A stretch of DNA of 9,319 bases from Alphaproteobacteria bacterium (GCA_029243445.1 JAQWSA010000116.1:1-9319); one strand, 5' to 3'; shown: positions 1 through 9,319, counted from the stretch's first letter. Translations and numbers: made by a program. The notes: generated by a model from the letters alone, not told the origin.

Positions 1-490
1 GCCCAAAACCGCCCCCTAAGTATGGTGTACTTCCCATCTGCCAGAATAGCCATGATAAACATTCGGTACGCATCATAATCTCTTCTGGTATCAATGCATT
101 AAATTTTTCTGCCAGATAAAGAAGAATAGCCCCTGATTCAAAAACACGTGTTGGTTTCTCAGTGCTATAATCCATTAGGGCGGGGATTTTCGAATTGGGA
201 TTAACTTCAACGAACCCGCTTCCAAACTGATCGCCATTTCCAATTCTAATAAGAAAAGCGTCATATTCTGCCTCTTTTATACCAAGAGCTAAAAGCTCCT
301 CTAGCATTATTGTTACCTTTACTCCATTAGGTGTGGCTAGTGAGTAAAGTTGGAGGGGATGTTTTCCTATGGGTAATTCGTTTTCGTGGGTAGACCCAGC
401 AATTGGGCGATTAGTCTTAGCCCAAGCTCCCCCATTTTCAGTATCCCATTTCCAGACTGTAGGTGGCTCATAAGTGAGAGATTCTGACAT
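1..490 (-). CDS. yghU: YghU-type glutathione S-transferase (disulfide-bond oxidoreductase), 5' part only
   Basis: The frame opens with ATG at 490-488 and stays open to the left edge, giving 163 residues; Escherichia coli YghU has about 288, so the C-terminal part is off the window. Seen: residues 43-57 (GKHPLQLYSLATPNG), 62-69 (MLEELLAL), 93-105 (FVEVNPNSKIPAL) and 117-129 (FESGAILLYLAEK) match the thioredoxin-like N-terminal GST domain of YghU almost word for word. The start of the helical domain (WLFWQMG, then GGGFG) follows at 147-163. The 40-residue extension before the GST fold (VWKWD, then NRPIAG and THE) is typical of the YghU branch. Family knowledge: cytosolic, binds two glutathiones per monomer and reduces disulfides; the TPN at 53-55 corresponds to the glutathione-contacting loop. 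The start is supported by the length of this extension; a weak GGATGG lies about 10 nt upstream. It is transcribed divergently from uvrD. Confidence 0.93.
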   Translation of the reverse strand, partial: MSESLTYEPPTVWKWDTENGGAWAKTNRPIAGSTHENELPIGKHPLQLYSLATPNGVKVTIMLEELLALGIKEAEYDAFLIRIGNGDQFGSGFVEVNPNSKIPALMDYSTEKPTRVFESGAILLYLAEKFNALIPEEIMMRTECLSWLFWQMGSTPYLGGGFG

Positions 491-649
491 TTTTTATAAT
501 CCATCCAAATTTGTTTATAATGAACACTTTTGTATTTCATACTCGATAAAATAAAACAATACATCACCTTTTAGTTTTATATGATAGCTGTTTAGATTAG
601 AAATTATCCAATAAGACATGAAATATATTTTATTTACATATGTTAATAT
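491..649. promoter_or_regulatory. Divergent AT-rich intergenic region between yghU and uvrD
   Basis: This 159-bp region must hold the promoters of two divergent genes. It is very AT-rich. TATAAT occurs on the plus strand at 495-500 and 516-521, but neither has a convincing -35 partner at 16-18 bp, and such hexamers are expected by chance here. No alphaproteobacterial SOS box (GTTC-N7-GTTC or GAAC-N7-GAAC) is visible, so LexA control of uvrD is not supported. No RNA gene or substantial open frame is seen. The promoter role is inferred from gene orientation, not from a clear motif. Confidence 0.5.
631..648. repeat. Imperfect 18-bp palindrome just upstream of uvrD
   Basis: The sequence TATTTACATATGTTAATA is an inverted repeat centred on CATATG (637-642). 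The perfect core is ACATATGT (636-643), followed by one mismatched pair and then five matching pairs outward. It ends 1 bp before the upstream candidate uvrD ATG at 650. Such a site could be a dimeric repressor operator, but AT-rich DNA yields weak palindromes easily and no known operator consensus is recognised. Confidence 0.2.
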
Positions 650-3001
650 ATGCTTGCTGAAGTCTACGACTCATTAATATCTCATGGTATATATGGTTTT
701 ATAATGAACGATCCATTTCAAATTGAAGATGAAGTCACTGATCCTGTTTCATCTAAAACAAATAATAGTGAGCCAGTTTATCTTGAGAATCTGAATGCTG
801 TTCAGCGAGAGGCGGTAGAGGCAACAGATGGTCCTACGTTAGTGTTAGCTGGAGCCGGAACTGGTAAAACGAGAGTTCTCACTACTCGCTTGGCTCATTT
901 GCTAAGGACAAGAGATGTAAGGCCGTATGAAATTTTAGCAGTTACATTTACAAATAAGGCAGCTCGTGAAATGCGAGAAAGAGTTTCTGAATTGGTTGGT
1001 GGGCCAGCAGAAGCAGTTTGGTTAGGTACATTTCATTCTCTAGGAGCACGAATATTACGTAAGAATAGTGAATTAGTTGGTCTTCAATCAAATTTTACTA
1101 TTCTGGATAGTGATGACCAAGTACGCCTTCTAAAACAGTTACTTGAAGTTTTCAATATTGATAATAAACGTTGGCCAGCAAGAGTAATGATGGGGCTAAT
1201 TCAGCGGTGGAAAGATAGGGGGCTTACTCCTGAGAAAGTATCTCCAATGGAAGTAAGCGATATAGCTGGTGGAAAATTGATTGATCTCTATCAGGCTTAT
1301 CAAGAACGTTTACTTACACTAAATGCAGCTGATTTTGGTGACCTTTTATTACACTGCCTAACTATTTTCAATGATCCTAATAGGCAAGATATCCTAAATG
1401 AATATCAAAGACGTTTCCGTTATATTTTGGTTGATGAGTATCAAGACGCGAATATTGCCCAATACCTATGGCTACGTTTATTAGCGCAAGGCCACTCTAA
1501 TATTACTTGTGTTGGTGATGATGATCAGTCCATTTATGCATGGCGTGGCGCTGAAGTGGGTAATATTCTTAGATTTGAAAGAGATTTTAAAGACTCCCAG
1601 GTCATTCGTCTTGAACAGAATTATAGATCAACAGCTCCAATATTAGCGGCGGCTTCAGCTCTTATTTCGCATAATCAGGGACGACTTGGAAAAACCTTGT
1701 GGACTGATAGTGAGGGAGGAGAGCCAATACTGGTTAGGGGGCTTTGGGATGGTAGCGAAGAAGCAAGGTTCGTCTCTGACCAAATAGAATCTCTACAATC
1801 TGGCACTAGCGAAGAGAAATCTGTTTATTTAAGAGATATTGCCATTTTAGTTCGTGCCGGTTTTCAAACCCGAGCTTTTGAAGAAAGATTTTTAACTCTT
1901 GGTCTTCCTTATCAAGTAATTGGCGGTGCTAGATTTTATGAACGTATGGAAATACGCGATGCTTTGGCTTACCTGCGAGTCATTAATCAACCCGATGATG
2001 ACCTGGCTTTCGAGCGAATTATTAACCGTCCTAAAAGAAACATAGGTGAAAAGACTCTTCAGAATCTTCATGTTTTAGCTCGTTCATCTGACATAAGCTT
2101 ATACCGTGCAGCTGCCGAGATAGTAACAACAGATGAATTAAAGCCAAGGTCTCGTGCTTCATTGGCAAATTTAATGACTGATTTTTCTAGGTGGCGTTCT
2201 CTTTCGGGAGAGGGGTCTAATACTCTACCTCATTTTGAATTAGCTGAGATATTGCTCGATGAATGTGGATATACAAATATGCTTATCAATGACAAATCCC
2301 CTGAAGCACCTGGCCGTCTTGAAAATTTGAAAGAATTAGTTTCAGCTATGGAGGAATTTGAAAATCTAGGAGGTTTTTTAGAACACGTCTCCTTGGTTAT
2401 GGATAATAATGAGAATGCCGGTACTGATATGATTAATATTATGACACTTCACGGTGCTAAGGGTCTAGAATTTGATACCGTGTTTTTACCAGGTTGGGAG
2501 GAGGGTTTATTTCCTCATCAGCGTAACATGGATGAAAGTGGAGCAGCTGGACTGGAGGAAGAACGACGACTTGCCTATGTTGGTATAACTCGTGCAAAAA
2601 AATCAGTGATAATTTCATTTGCTGCCAATCGTCAAATGCATGGTCAATGGAAGAGCGCTGTACCATCTCGCTTTATAGATGAGCTCCCTCATGAACACGT
2701 TCTAATTGAGAGTGAAAAGGGCTTGTACGAGACAGGAAGCGTTTCAGTTAACCCCGATGTTGTATCTAATAATTATAAGGCTAAATGGAATAAGAAAAAA
2801 TCTGGCTATTTATTCGAAACAGTTAGTGAATTAACTAATGATGTTTCTTTAAGTTTTGACCTTGGTGATAGGGTGTTTCATCAGAAATTTGGGTACGGAA
2901 AGATAAGTTTTATCAATGGTAATAAACTAGATGTTGAATTTGAAAAGGCCGGAAATAAAAAGGTTATAGATAGTTTTGTTGTTGCTGCTGATAAGGTGTA
3001 A
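650..3001 (+). CDS. uvrD: UvrD/PcrA-type superfamily 1A 3'-5' DNA helicase
   Basis: ATP-dependent 3'-5' helicase of nucleotide excision and mismatch repair, acting in the cytoplasm on nicked or gapped DNA. The full SF1A motif set is visible in 783 residues: Q motif LNAVQREAV (48-56), Walker A AGAGTGKT (67-74), motif Ia TFTNKAAREM (99-108), Ib GTFHS (126-130), Walker B VDEYQD (261-266), III GDDDQSIYAWRGA (289-301), IV LEQNYRST (321-328), V MTLHGAKGLEFD (598-609) and VI ERRLAYVGITRAK (638-650). The 2B domain lies between IV and V. The C-terminus (about 738-778, with DRVFHQKFGYGKI at 740-752) is the Tudor-like domain that in PcrA/UvrD contacts RNA polymerase, so the protein is complete. The start is uncertain: ATG 650 gives the longest form, while ATG 704 (MNDPFQIEDE) removes 18 poorly conserved-looking residues. 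Neither has a clear Shine-Dalgarno sequence. It could equally be named pcrA; Rep is less likely given the Tudor tail. Confidence 0.96.
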   Translation: MLAEVYDSLISHGIYGFIMNDPFQIEDEVTDPVSSKTNNSEPVYLENLNAVQREAVEATDGPTLVLAGAGTGKTRVLTTRLAHLLRTRDVRPYEILAVTFTNKAAREMRERVSELVGGPAEAVWLGTFHSLGARILRKNSELVGLQSNFTILDSDDQVRLLKQLLEVFNIDNKRWPARVMMGLIQRWKDRGLTPEKVSPMEVSDIAGGKLIDLYQAYQERLLTLNAADFGDLLLHCLTIFNDPNRQDILNEYQRRFRYILVDEYQDANIAQYLWLRLLAQGHSNITCVGDDDQSIYAWRGAEVGNILRFERDFKDSQVIRLEQNYRSTAPILAAASALISHNQGRLGKTLWTDSEGGEPILVRGLWDGSEEARFVSDQIESLQSGTSEEKSVYLRDIAILVRAGFQTRAFEERFLTLGLPYQVIGGARFYERMEIRDALAYLRVINQPDDDLAFERIINRPKRNIGEKTLQNLHVLARSSDISLYRAAAEIVTTDELKPRSRASLANLMTDFSRWRSLSGEGSNTLPHFELAEILLDECGYTNMLINDKSPEAPGRLENLKELVSAMEEFENLGGFLEHVSLVMDNNENAGTDMINIMTLHGAKGLEFDTVFLPGWEEGLFPHQRNMDESGAAGLEEERRLAYVGITRAKKSVIISFAANRQMHGQWKSAVPSRFIDELPHEHVLIESEKGLYETGSVSVNPDVVSNNYKAKWNKKKSGYLFETVSELTNDVSLSFDLGDRVFHQKFGYGKISFINGNKLDVEFEKAGNKKVIDSFVVAADKV
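2993..2998 (+). promoter_or_regulatory. Ribosome binding site of prmA inside the uvrD 3' end
   Basis: AAGGTG, one mismatch from AAGGAG, lies 5 nt before the prmA ATG at 3004 and within the last codons of uvrD. It is the clearest Shine-Dalgarno-like site in the window and supports this prmA start. Its position suggests translational coupling, because ribosomes finishing uvrD would end over it. Confidence 0.5.
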
Positions 3002-3003
3002 TT

Positions 3004-3897
3004 ATGTCTACAGACACTGTGAGTTGGATTATACAAGTTTTAGTTCCAACAAGTCAGCAAGATAATATCGCAAAAGTATTAGAGCAATATATTAATGCCA
3101 TAAGTATTTTTCCTGAATCAGCAAGTGATTTTGTTTTGATTAGAGGTTATACAGTTTCACTACCAGACATAAATTCTTTAAAGTCTGATTTGAAAAATTT
3201 ATGTCTTGCTGCTGGCATATATTTACCCGAAATCAGCGTTGATGTATTACCCGAAATTGACTGGTTGTCTGTTAATCGTGAGAGCTTTAGTCCAATAAAA
3301 GTAGGTGCAATTTGGATTCGAGATTCCTATCATAATGACATAGCCCCTTTTGGAACTATAACTATCGTGGTTGATGCCGCTACTGCTTTTGGTACCGGGC
3401 ATCATCCAACTACTAAAGGTTGTTTAATTGCGTTAAATTATTTTTCTAAAAGACAAGCTGTTTTGCCATCAGGACCGATATTAGATATGGGTTGTGGCAC
3501 AGGAATTTTAGGTATGGCGGCTGCAAAGTGTTTGCGTAGAAAGGTAATAGCGTCTGATATTGATGATGTAGCGGTAGCAAAATGTAGGTATAATTTTCGT
3601 TTAAATAATTTACAGACAACAAATAAATTAATTAATGGACCTGGATATAGTTTAAGCGCCATCAAAAATGCTGGTCCATATGCTCTAATTTTTGCCAATA
3701 TATTAGCCCGCCCATTAGTAAATATGGCGCGAGATTGTGCTCGACATATGCGTCCTGGAGGATATGCAGTTTTATCTGGACTTCTAATAAAGCAGGAGCG
3801 ACAAGTTATAGCCGCTCATAGACAGCAGGGTTTAATTCTTTTTAAACGATATCAGTTAGATGGATGGTCAACATTAGTACTGCGCCGTCATATTTAA
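3004..3897 (+). CDS. prmA: Ribosomal protein L11 methyltransferase PrmA
   Basis: SAM-dependent methyltransferase that trimethylates ribosomal protein L11 in the cytoplasm. At 297 residues it has the usual PrmA length. Seen: an N-terminal substrate-recognition region (about 1-100); the PrmA signature ATAFGTGHHPTT (126-137); the SAM-binding glycine loop LDMGCGTGILGMAAAK (160-175); the acidic motif II residue in SDID (184-187, D185); and ANILARPL (231-238), the family's version of the catalytic-loop motif seen as ANILAGPL in Escherichia coli. GGYAVLSGLL (252-261) forms the late strand region of the Rossmann fold. The FGTGHH form is the one I associate with alphaproteobacterial members. The ATG follows the uvrD stop by 2 nt, so the two genes are almost certainly co-transcribed. 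Frame, length and all core motifs are intact. Confidence 0.96.
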   Translation: MSTDTVSWIIQVLVPTSQQDNIAKVLEQYINAISIFPESASDFVLIRGYTVSLPDINSLKSDLKNLCLAAGIYLPEISVDVLPEIDWLSVNRESFSPIKVGAIWIRDSYHNDIAPFGTITIVVDAATAFGTGHHPTTKGCLIALNYFSKRQAVLPSGPILDMGCGTGILGMAAAKCLRRKVIASDIDDVAVAKCRYNFRLNNLQTTNKLINGPGYSLSAIKNAGPYALIFANILARPLVNMARDCARHMRPGGYAVLSGLLIKQERQVIAAHRQQGLILFKRYQLDGWSTLVLRRHI

Positions 3898-3951
3898 TAT
3901 AAGGGTGGATCATTTATTGTCTTAAAGTCTTTCATCGATTAGTTTCTAATT

Positions 3952-5757
3952 ATGGGTAATATAAATAAATTTTCCAGAGAACGTTTGATAAAGCTAAGGG
4001 CTAACTTAGAGGGTTTAAATGTAGATGGTTTCATAGTGCCTCATTCTGATGAATACCAGAATGAATTTTTACCTGCTAATGCAGAACGTTTAGCTTGGTT
4101 AACAGCATTTGATGGGTCAGCTGGTATGGCAATTATTACGGCTGATAAAGCGGCTATTTTTGTCGATGGCCGTTATACATTACAGGTTCAAAAACAAGTA
4201 GATGCTTCTCTATATAGTTATGAGCATTTAGTGGAGCAACCTGTAACGGAATGGATCCAGAGAAACCTATGTGATGGAATACGTTTGGCTTATGATCCAT
4301 GGCTTCATAGTGCCAATGAAGTGAATGCTTTAGAGATCGTATGTAGCAAAGTAGGAACCATATTAGTGGCTGTGGATACAAATCCCATTGATGAAATATG
4401 GAAAGATCAGCCGTTACCTCCTAAAACACCAATCACACCTCATGAATTATGCTATTCGGGCTTTACTAGCTTACAAAAGTGCCAAGAAATTGCTTTAAAA
4501 ATAGCAAAAAATAACAATGATGCAGTTATTTTAACTAAACCAGAATCAATAGCTTGGTTATTAAATGTAAGAGGAAACGATGTACCATTTACGCCGCTCC
4601 CCTTAAGTTTTGCTATTCTACATAGTGATAAAATGGTTGATTGGTTTGTCTATCCTGAAAAAATTTCAAAACAACTAATATCTCACCTGGGTGAGCGTGT
4701 TTTATTGCATTCTCCTGATGAATTAGGAGGTGAGCTTGATAAACTTGGTAAGGCTGGTGTTAATGTGCAGATTTGCCCGGACACCGCATCATCATGGATA
4801 TACCAGCGTTTAGCAATATCAGGGGCTAATATAAGTAAATTCAGAGATCCCGTGGTTTTACCTAAAGCCATAAAAAATGAAATTGAACTTTCTGGCTCGC
4901 GATCGGCACACTTACGTGATGGAGTAGCTGTTGTAAAATTTTTGGCTTGGTTAGCGGATATAATGCCCGAGCAAGAGCTTACTGAGATTAGTGCTGCTCA
5001 GAAGCTAGCAGAATTTCGTAGTAAGGGAGAATTGTTTCGCGGGCCCAGCTTTGAAACAATTTCTGGTTCAGGTCCGAACGGGGCTATTGTACATTATCGA
5101 GTTACTCAGGAGACTGTAAGGCATTTATGTGCAGGGGAATTTTACCTATTTGATTCGGGGGGACAATACTTAGATGGTACAACAGATATAACTAGAACTA
5201 TTGCTTTAGGGGTTCCTAGTGATGAAATGCGCGATCGTTATACTCGTGTTCTTAAGGGCCATATAGCAGTAGCTAACTCGAGATTTCCTGCCGGAACTAC
5301 TGGAGCACAAATTGATAGTTTAGCTAGACAATTCTTATGGCAAGTAGGACTTGATTATGATCATGGCACTGGCCATGGGGTTGGTAGTTATCTAGGGGTT
5401 CATGAAGGGCCTCAACGAATATCGAAGGCAGGTACAAAACAAGTTTTAGAACCAGGTATGATTATTTCAAATGAGCCAGGTTACTACAAACAAGGAAACT
5501 ACGGTATTCGAATAGAGAATTTGTTGGCAGTAGTGGTTGATAAAGGCATTGCTGGAGCTAAACTAGAAACGTATAGTTTTGAAACCTTAACGCTTGTACC
5601 GATTGATTTGTCTTGTTTAGAGCTTCCACTTCTAACCTTTCAGGAACGTGAGTGGATTAATGACTATCATTTTAACGTGATGTCTAAGGTTGGTCCATTA
5701 TTAGATACTAAAACTCGCGATTGGCTTGCTTACTCAACGCGAGAAATAGAAGGCTGA
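3952..5757 (+). CDS. pepP: Xaa-Pro aminopeptidase (aminopeptidase P, M24B, long three-domain form)
   Basis: Dinuclear metallopeptidase that removes an N-terminal residue preceding proline; cytosolic, as no signal peptide is seen. At 601 residues it has the three-domain layout of eukaryotic cytosolic XPNPEP1 rather than the roughly 440-residue Escherichia coli PepP: two creatinase-like N-terminal domains (about 10-155 and 160-305) and a pita-bread catalytic domain (about 315-540), plus a C-terminal tail. Metal ligands can be read directly: D401 (FDSGGQY), D412 (TTDITR), H475 (GTGHGVG), E508 (NEPGYY) and E522 (GIRIEN). H381 (AIVHYR) and H484 (GVHEGP) are the conserved catalytic histidines. These spacings match human XPNPEP1 to within one residue. 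It lies 54 bp after prmA with no terminator between, so it may share the transcript. The start at 3952 begins close to the first domain but has no good Shine-Dalgarno sequence. Confidence 0.95.
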   Translation: MGNINKFSRERLIKLRANLEGLNVDGFIVPHSDEYQNEFLPANAERLAWLTAFDGSAGMAIITADKAAIFVDGRYTLQVQKQVDASLYSYEHLVEQPVTEWIQRNLCDGIRLAYDPWLHSANEVNALEIVCSKVGTILVAVDTNPIDEIWKDQPLPPKTPITPHELCYSGFTSLQKCQEIALKIAKNNNDAVILTKPESIAWLLNVRGNDVPFTPLPLSFAILHSDKMVDWFVYPEKISKQLISHLGERVLLHSPDELGGELDKLGKAGVNVQICPDTASSWIYQRLAISGANISKFRDPVVLPKAIKNEIELSGSRSAHLRDGVAVVKFLAWLADIMPEQELTEISAAQKLAEFRSKGELFRGPSFETISGSGPNGAIVHYRVTQETVRHLCAGEFYLFDSGGQYLDGTTDITRTIALGVPSDEMRDRYTRVLKGHIAVANSRFPAGTTGAQIDSLARQFLWQVGLDYDHGTGHGVGSYLGVHEGPQRISKAGTKQVLEPGMIISNEPGYYKQGNYGIRIENLLAVVVDKGIAGAKLETYSFETLTLVPIDLSCLELPLLTFQEREWINDYHFNVMSKVGPLLDTKTRDWLAYSTREIEG

Positions 5758-5783
5758 ACTTTCTTCATAATTAATAATATTTA

Positions 5784-7856
<2,073 letters not shown>

Positions 7857-7882
7857 TTAGTATTTTAACATAAAAACATACA

Positions 7883-7903
7883 CTGCGAATCATAAATACG
7901 CAG
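7883..7903 (-). other. Small inverted repeat between the transporter gene and ligA
   Basis: CTGCG (7883-7887) pairs with CGCAG (7899-7903) around an 11-nt AT-rich loop. On the minus strand the stem is followed within a few bases by TGTATGTTTTTA, loosely like a terminator tail. A 5-bp stem with an 11-nt loop is weak, so this is at best an attenuator or leaky terminator between the transporter gene and ligA. The rest of the 97-bp gap (7836-7932) shows AT-rich DNA where a ligA promoter could lie, but no clear -35/-10 pair. Confidence 0.15.
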
Positions 7904-7932
7904 CTTTCTTATTAAATTTCAGAGATAGATGC

Positions 7933-8838
7933 CTAGTTAGAGGAAGATTTACTATTTTCTGGATGAGCTCCAAGAACTGCGGCGATCATGCCAATAGATA
8001 CTAAAATAACGCCAGTGATCGATAGTCTAGTTAGTTGTTCGCCAAGTAAAATCAATGCAGCTAAAGCTGCTGTGGCAGGAACCGCAGCTGTAATTGTAGT
8101 AGTTAAAGTTGCTCCCAAAGCTTCCACTGCTCGGGTAAATAATAGAAGTGTAATAATCATACTAAAAAACCCTTGATATATAGCTTGTCCATAAATTTCT
8201 ATGGCCGGCGCCGTGTTAATGCTTGAAGGTAGGAATAAAAAATATATAGGTAGGTAGGCAGTCATTGATATAACTGCCACTAGAGCTGTTCCCCTTATCG
8301 GTTGCACCTTCCAAGTTCGGGCTAGAAGAGTAAATACGGCCCAATCTGCTACGCCAATTATGAAGAGTAGGTCTCCACGCCAAATCATATTATTGAAACC
8401 GGCAAAGCTTGATCCTGCTAAAAAAATTATACCAATCAGAATTACTGATAATCCAGATAATTGAAACCGACTAAGACGTTCTCCCAAAAAAAACCAAGCC
8501 ATAGGAGCTGTAAATAGAGGAATGGCACCGGCTAAAATTGCAGCTCCATGTGCTGCAGGTGCAAATTGATAGCCAGTAAATGCAAATATTGAAAATCCAG
8601 GTCCAGCTAACATTGCTAAAATTATAGCTTGAGAAAGCTTTAGAGAACCTAATCCGTAATGAAAAACTACGGGTAGCATTATAATTCCACCAACACCTAG
8701 ACGTAATGCTACTAGGTCATAAGGACTTAGATTTGTTTGCACACCTATTCGTGAGATTATATGAAAGCTAGACCACAGTAGAACAACTAGCAGGGCACAT
8801 ACTATGCCGGTTATGAATTCATGGGTTTGTTTGCTCAT
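7933..8838 (-). CDS. EamA/DMT-superfamily inner-membrane transporter, substrate unknown
   Basis: A 301-residue, very hydrophobic protein with about ten predicted membrane segments (roughly 9-31, 40-60, 69-88, 95-117, 127-142, 156-173, 183-203, 216-235, 243-265 and 272-290), arranged as two tandem EamA repeats. Each repeat ends in the family pattern: AAHGAAILAGAIPLFTAPMA then FFLGERLSRFQLSG (116-129), and AAVPATAALAALILLGEQLT (251-270) then RLSITG (271-276). The N-terminal LLWSSFHIISRIG (20-32) is the usual first-helix motif, and a short polar tail (292-301) ends the protein. Members of this superfamily export or import amino acids, other metabolites or drugs; the sequence does not show which. 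The gene starts 20 bp after the recN stop and precedes ligA, so co-transcription with recN is likely, although its job has no evident link to DNA repair. The upstream sequence lacks a strong Shine-Dalgarno site. Family call is firm; function is open. Confidence 0.9.
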   Translation of the reverse strand: MSKQTHEFITGIVCALLVVLLWSSFHIISRIGVQTNLSPYDLVALRLGVGGIIMLPVVFHYGLGSLKLSQAIILAMLAGPGFSIFAFTGYQFAPAAHGAAILAGAIPLFTAPMAWFFLGERLSRFQLSGLSVILIGIIFLAGSSFAGFNNMIWRGDLLFIIGVADWAVFTLLARTWKVQPIRGTALVAVISMTAYLPIYFLFLPSSINTAPAIEIYGQAIYQGFFSMIITLLLFTRAVEALGATLTTTITAAVPATAALAALILLGEQLTRLSITGVILVSIGMIAAVLGAHPENSKSSSN

Positions 8839-8858
8839 GAATTTACGACCAAAAGCAG

Positions 8859-9319
8859 TTAATCATCTCGGAGAGTAGGCGGTGAATCTATATTTTTTTT
8901 GGAATCACTTAATAATCTTTCAGCTGCAGCACGTGCCTCTTTAGTAATTTCTGCTCCTGCCAGCATACGTGCTATTTCTTCTTTTCTAGATTTTTGATTG
9001 AGTAGCTTAACTCTAGTAAGTGATTTATTATTTACACTTTCCTTACTAACACGCCAATGGCATTGGCCTACGGCTGCTACTTGGGGACTATGTGTAACCA
9101 CCAGTATTTGTGGTCCATTAGAGTTAGATAATGATGAGAGGCGCTCCCCAACTGCGGCAGCTGTTGCTCCGCCGACACCTGCGTCAATCTCATCGAAAAT
9201 TAATGTAGTTACATTACTAGTGCCAGTTAACACCACCTTTAGTGCCAATAAAATTCGGCTGAGTTCGCCTCCCGAGGCTATTTTTCCTATAGTTCCTGGG
9301 ATACTACCAGGGTTTGTAG
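8859..9319 (-). CDS. recN: DNA repair protein RecN, C-terminal part only
   Basis: RecN is an SMC-like ATPase of double-strand-break repair that works with RecA. The frame is open from the right edge to a TAA at 8861-8859, giving 153 complete codons of a protein usually about 550 residues long; the N-terminal ATPase half and coiled coil lie outside the window. Seen: the ABC signature ASGGELSR (SGGELSR at 9275-9255), followed by ILLALKVVL; the Walker B/D-loop LIFDEIDAGVGG (LIFDE at 9203-9189); and the H-loop VVTHSPQVAA, with its histidine at 9092-9090. The segment ending EEIARMLAG and ITKEARAAAERLL is the typical RecN C-terminus, followed by a short polar tail. The true start is beyond the window; a TTG at 9248 is only an internal leucine. 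The downstream transporter gene begins 20 bp later on the same strand. Confidence 0.96.
   Translation of the reverse strand, partial: TNPGSIPGTIGKIASGGELSRILLALKVVLTGTSNVTTLIFDEIDAGVGGATAAAVGERLSSLSNSNGPQILVVTHSPQVAAVGQCHWRVSKESVNNKSLTRVKLLNQKSRKEEIARMLAGAEITKEARAAAERLLSDSKKNIDSPPTLRDD

Noticed and set aside
367..567. Open minus-strand frame of 66 codons overlapping the yghU start
   Set aside because: It lies in another frame across the yghU 5' end, whose own frame matches YghU clearly; the encoded peptide resembles no known family.
2457..2666. Short antisense open frame inside uvrD
   Set aside because: It is opposite helicase motifs V and VI, so its sequence is dictated by conserved uvrD codons.
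3438..3698. Antisense open frame of 86 codons inside prmA
   Set aside because: It is opposite the SAM-binding core of prmA and has no ribosome binding site or recognisable domain.
4154..4871. Two short antisense open frames inside pepP (4154-4381 and 4683-4871)
   Set aside because: Both are shadows of the intact pepP frame, low-complexity in character and without start signals.
7883..7903. CTG...CAG dyad as a LexA (SOS) box
   Set aside because: The spacing is 15 bp rather than the 10 of the CTG-N10-CAG box, and alphaproteobacteria use a different LexA motif.
7988..8176. Plus-strand open frame inside the transporter gene
   Set aside because: Its run of small hydrophobic residues mirrors the transporter's alanine- and threonine-rich helix on the other strand.
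8859..9248. A complete small gene starting at TTG 9248
   Set aside because: The same frame continues upstream without a stop to the window edge and encodes the RecN signature SGGELSR, so this is a truncated view of recN, not a short gene.

Overview
The window looks like ordinary core chromosome from an AT-rich alphaproteobacterium (GC roughly 38-40%, estimated by eye and not computed). The alphaproteobacterial guess rests on three points of style. The UvrD N-terminal half resembles alphaproteobacterial homologues. PrmA uses the FGTGHHPTT variant of its family motif. An aminopeptidase P of the long three-domain type sits beside prmA. No mobile element, CRISPR array, tRNA, rRNA or phage gene is visible, and codon use looks uniformly AT-rich throughout. 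Six protein families are recognisable with high confidence, and a seventh (an EamA/DMT transporter) can be placed only at superfamily level.

Layout. Positions 1-490 (minus) hold the N-terminal 163 residues of a YghU-type glutathione S-transferase whose 3' end lies beyond the left edge. A 159-bp AT-rich divergent intergenic region (491-649) separates it from a plus-strand run: uvrD (650-3001), prmA (3004-3897, only 2 nt downstream) and pepP (3952-5757). The pepP gene converges on a minus-strand run with only 26 bp between stop codons. Read in the direction of transcription, that run is recN (C-terminal part only, 9319 down to 8859), an EamA/DMT-family transporter (8838-7933) and ligA (7835-5784).

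Function. Three genes act in DNA repair or replication: the UvrD helicase, NAD+-dependent DNA ligase LigA, and the SMC-like RecN. PrmA methylates ribosomal protein L11, PepP trims Xaa-Pro N-termini, YghU is a glutathione-dependent disulfide reductase, and the EamA protein is an inner-membrane transporter of unknown substrate. All seven genes appear intact where visible, with family motifs and catalytic residues in place.

I found no convincing undescribed system. The points worth a second look are modest: the uncertain uvrD start, an imperfect palindrome just upstream of it, the transporter lodged between recN and ligA, and the convergent pepP/ligA ends with no visible terminator.
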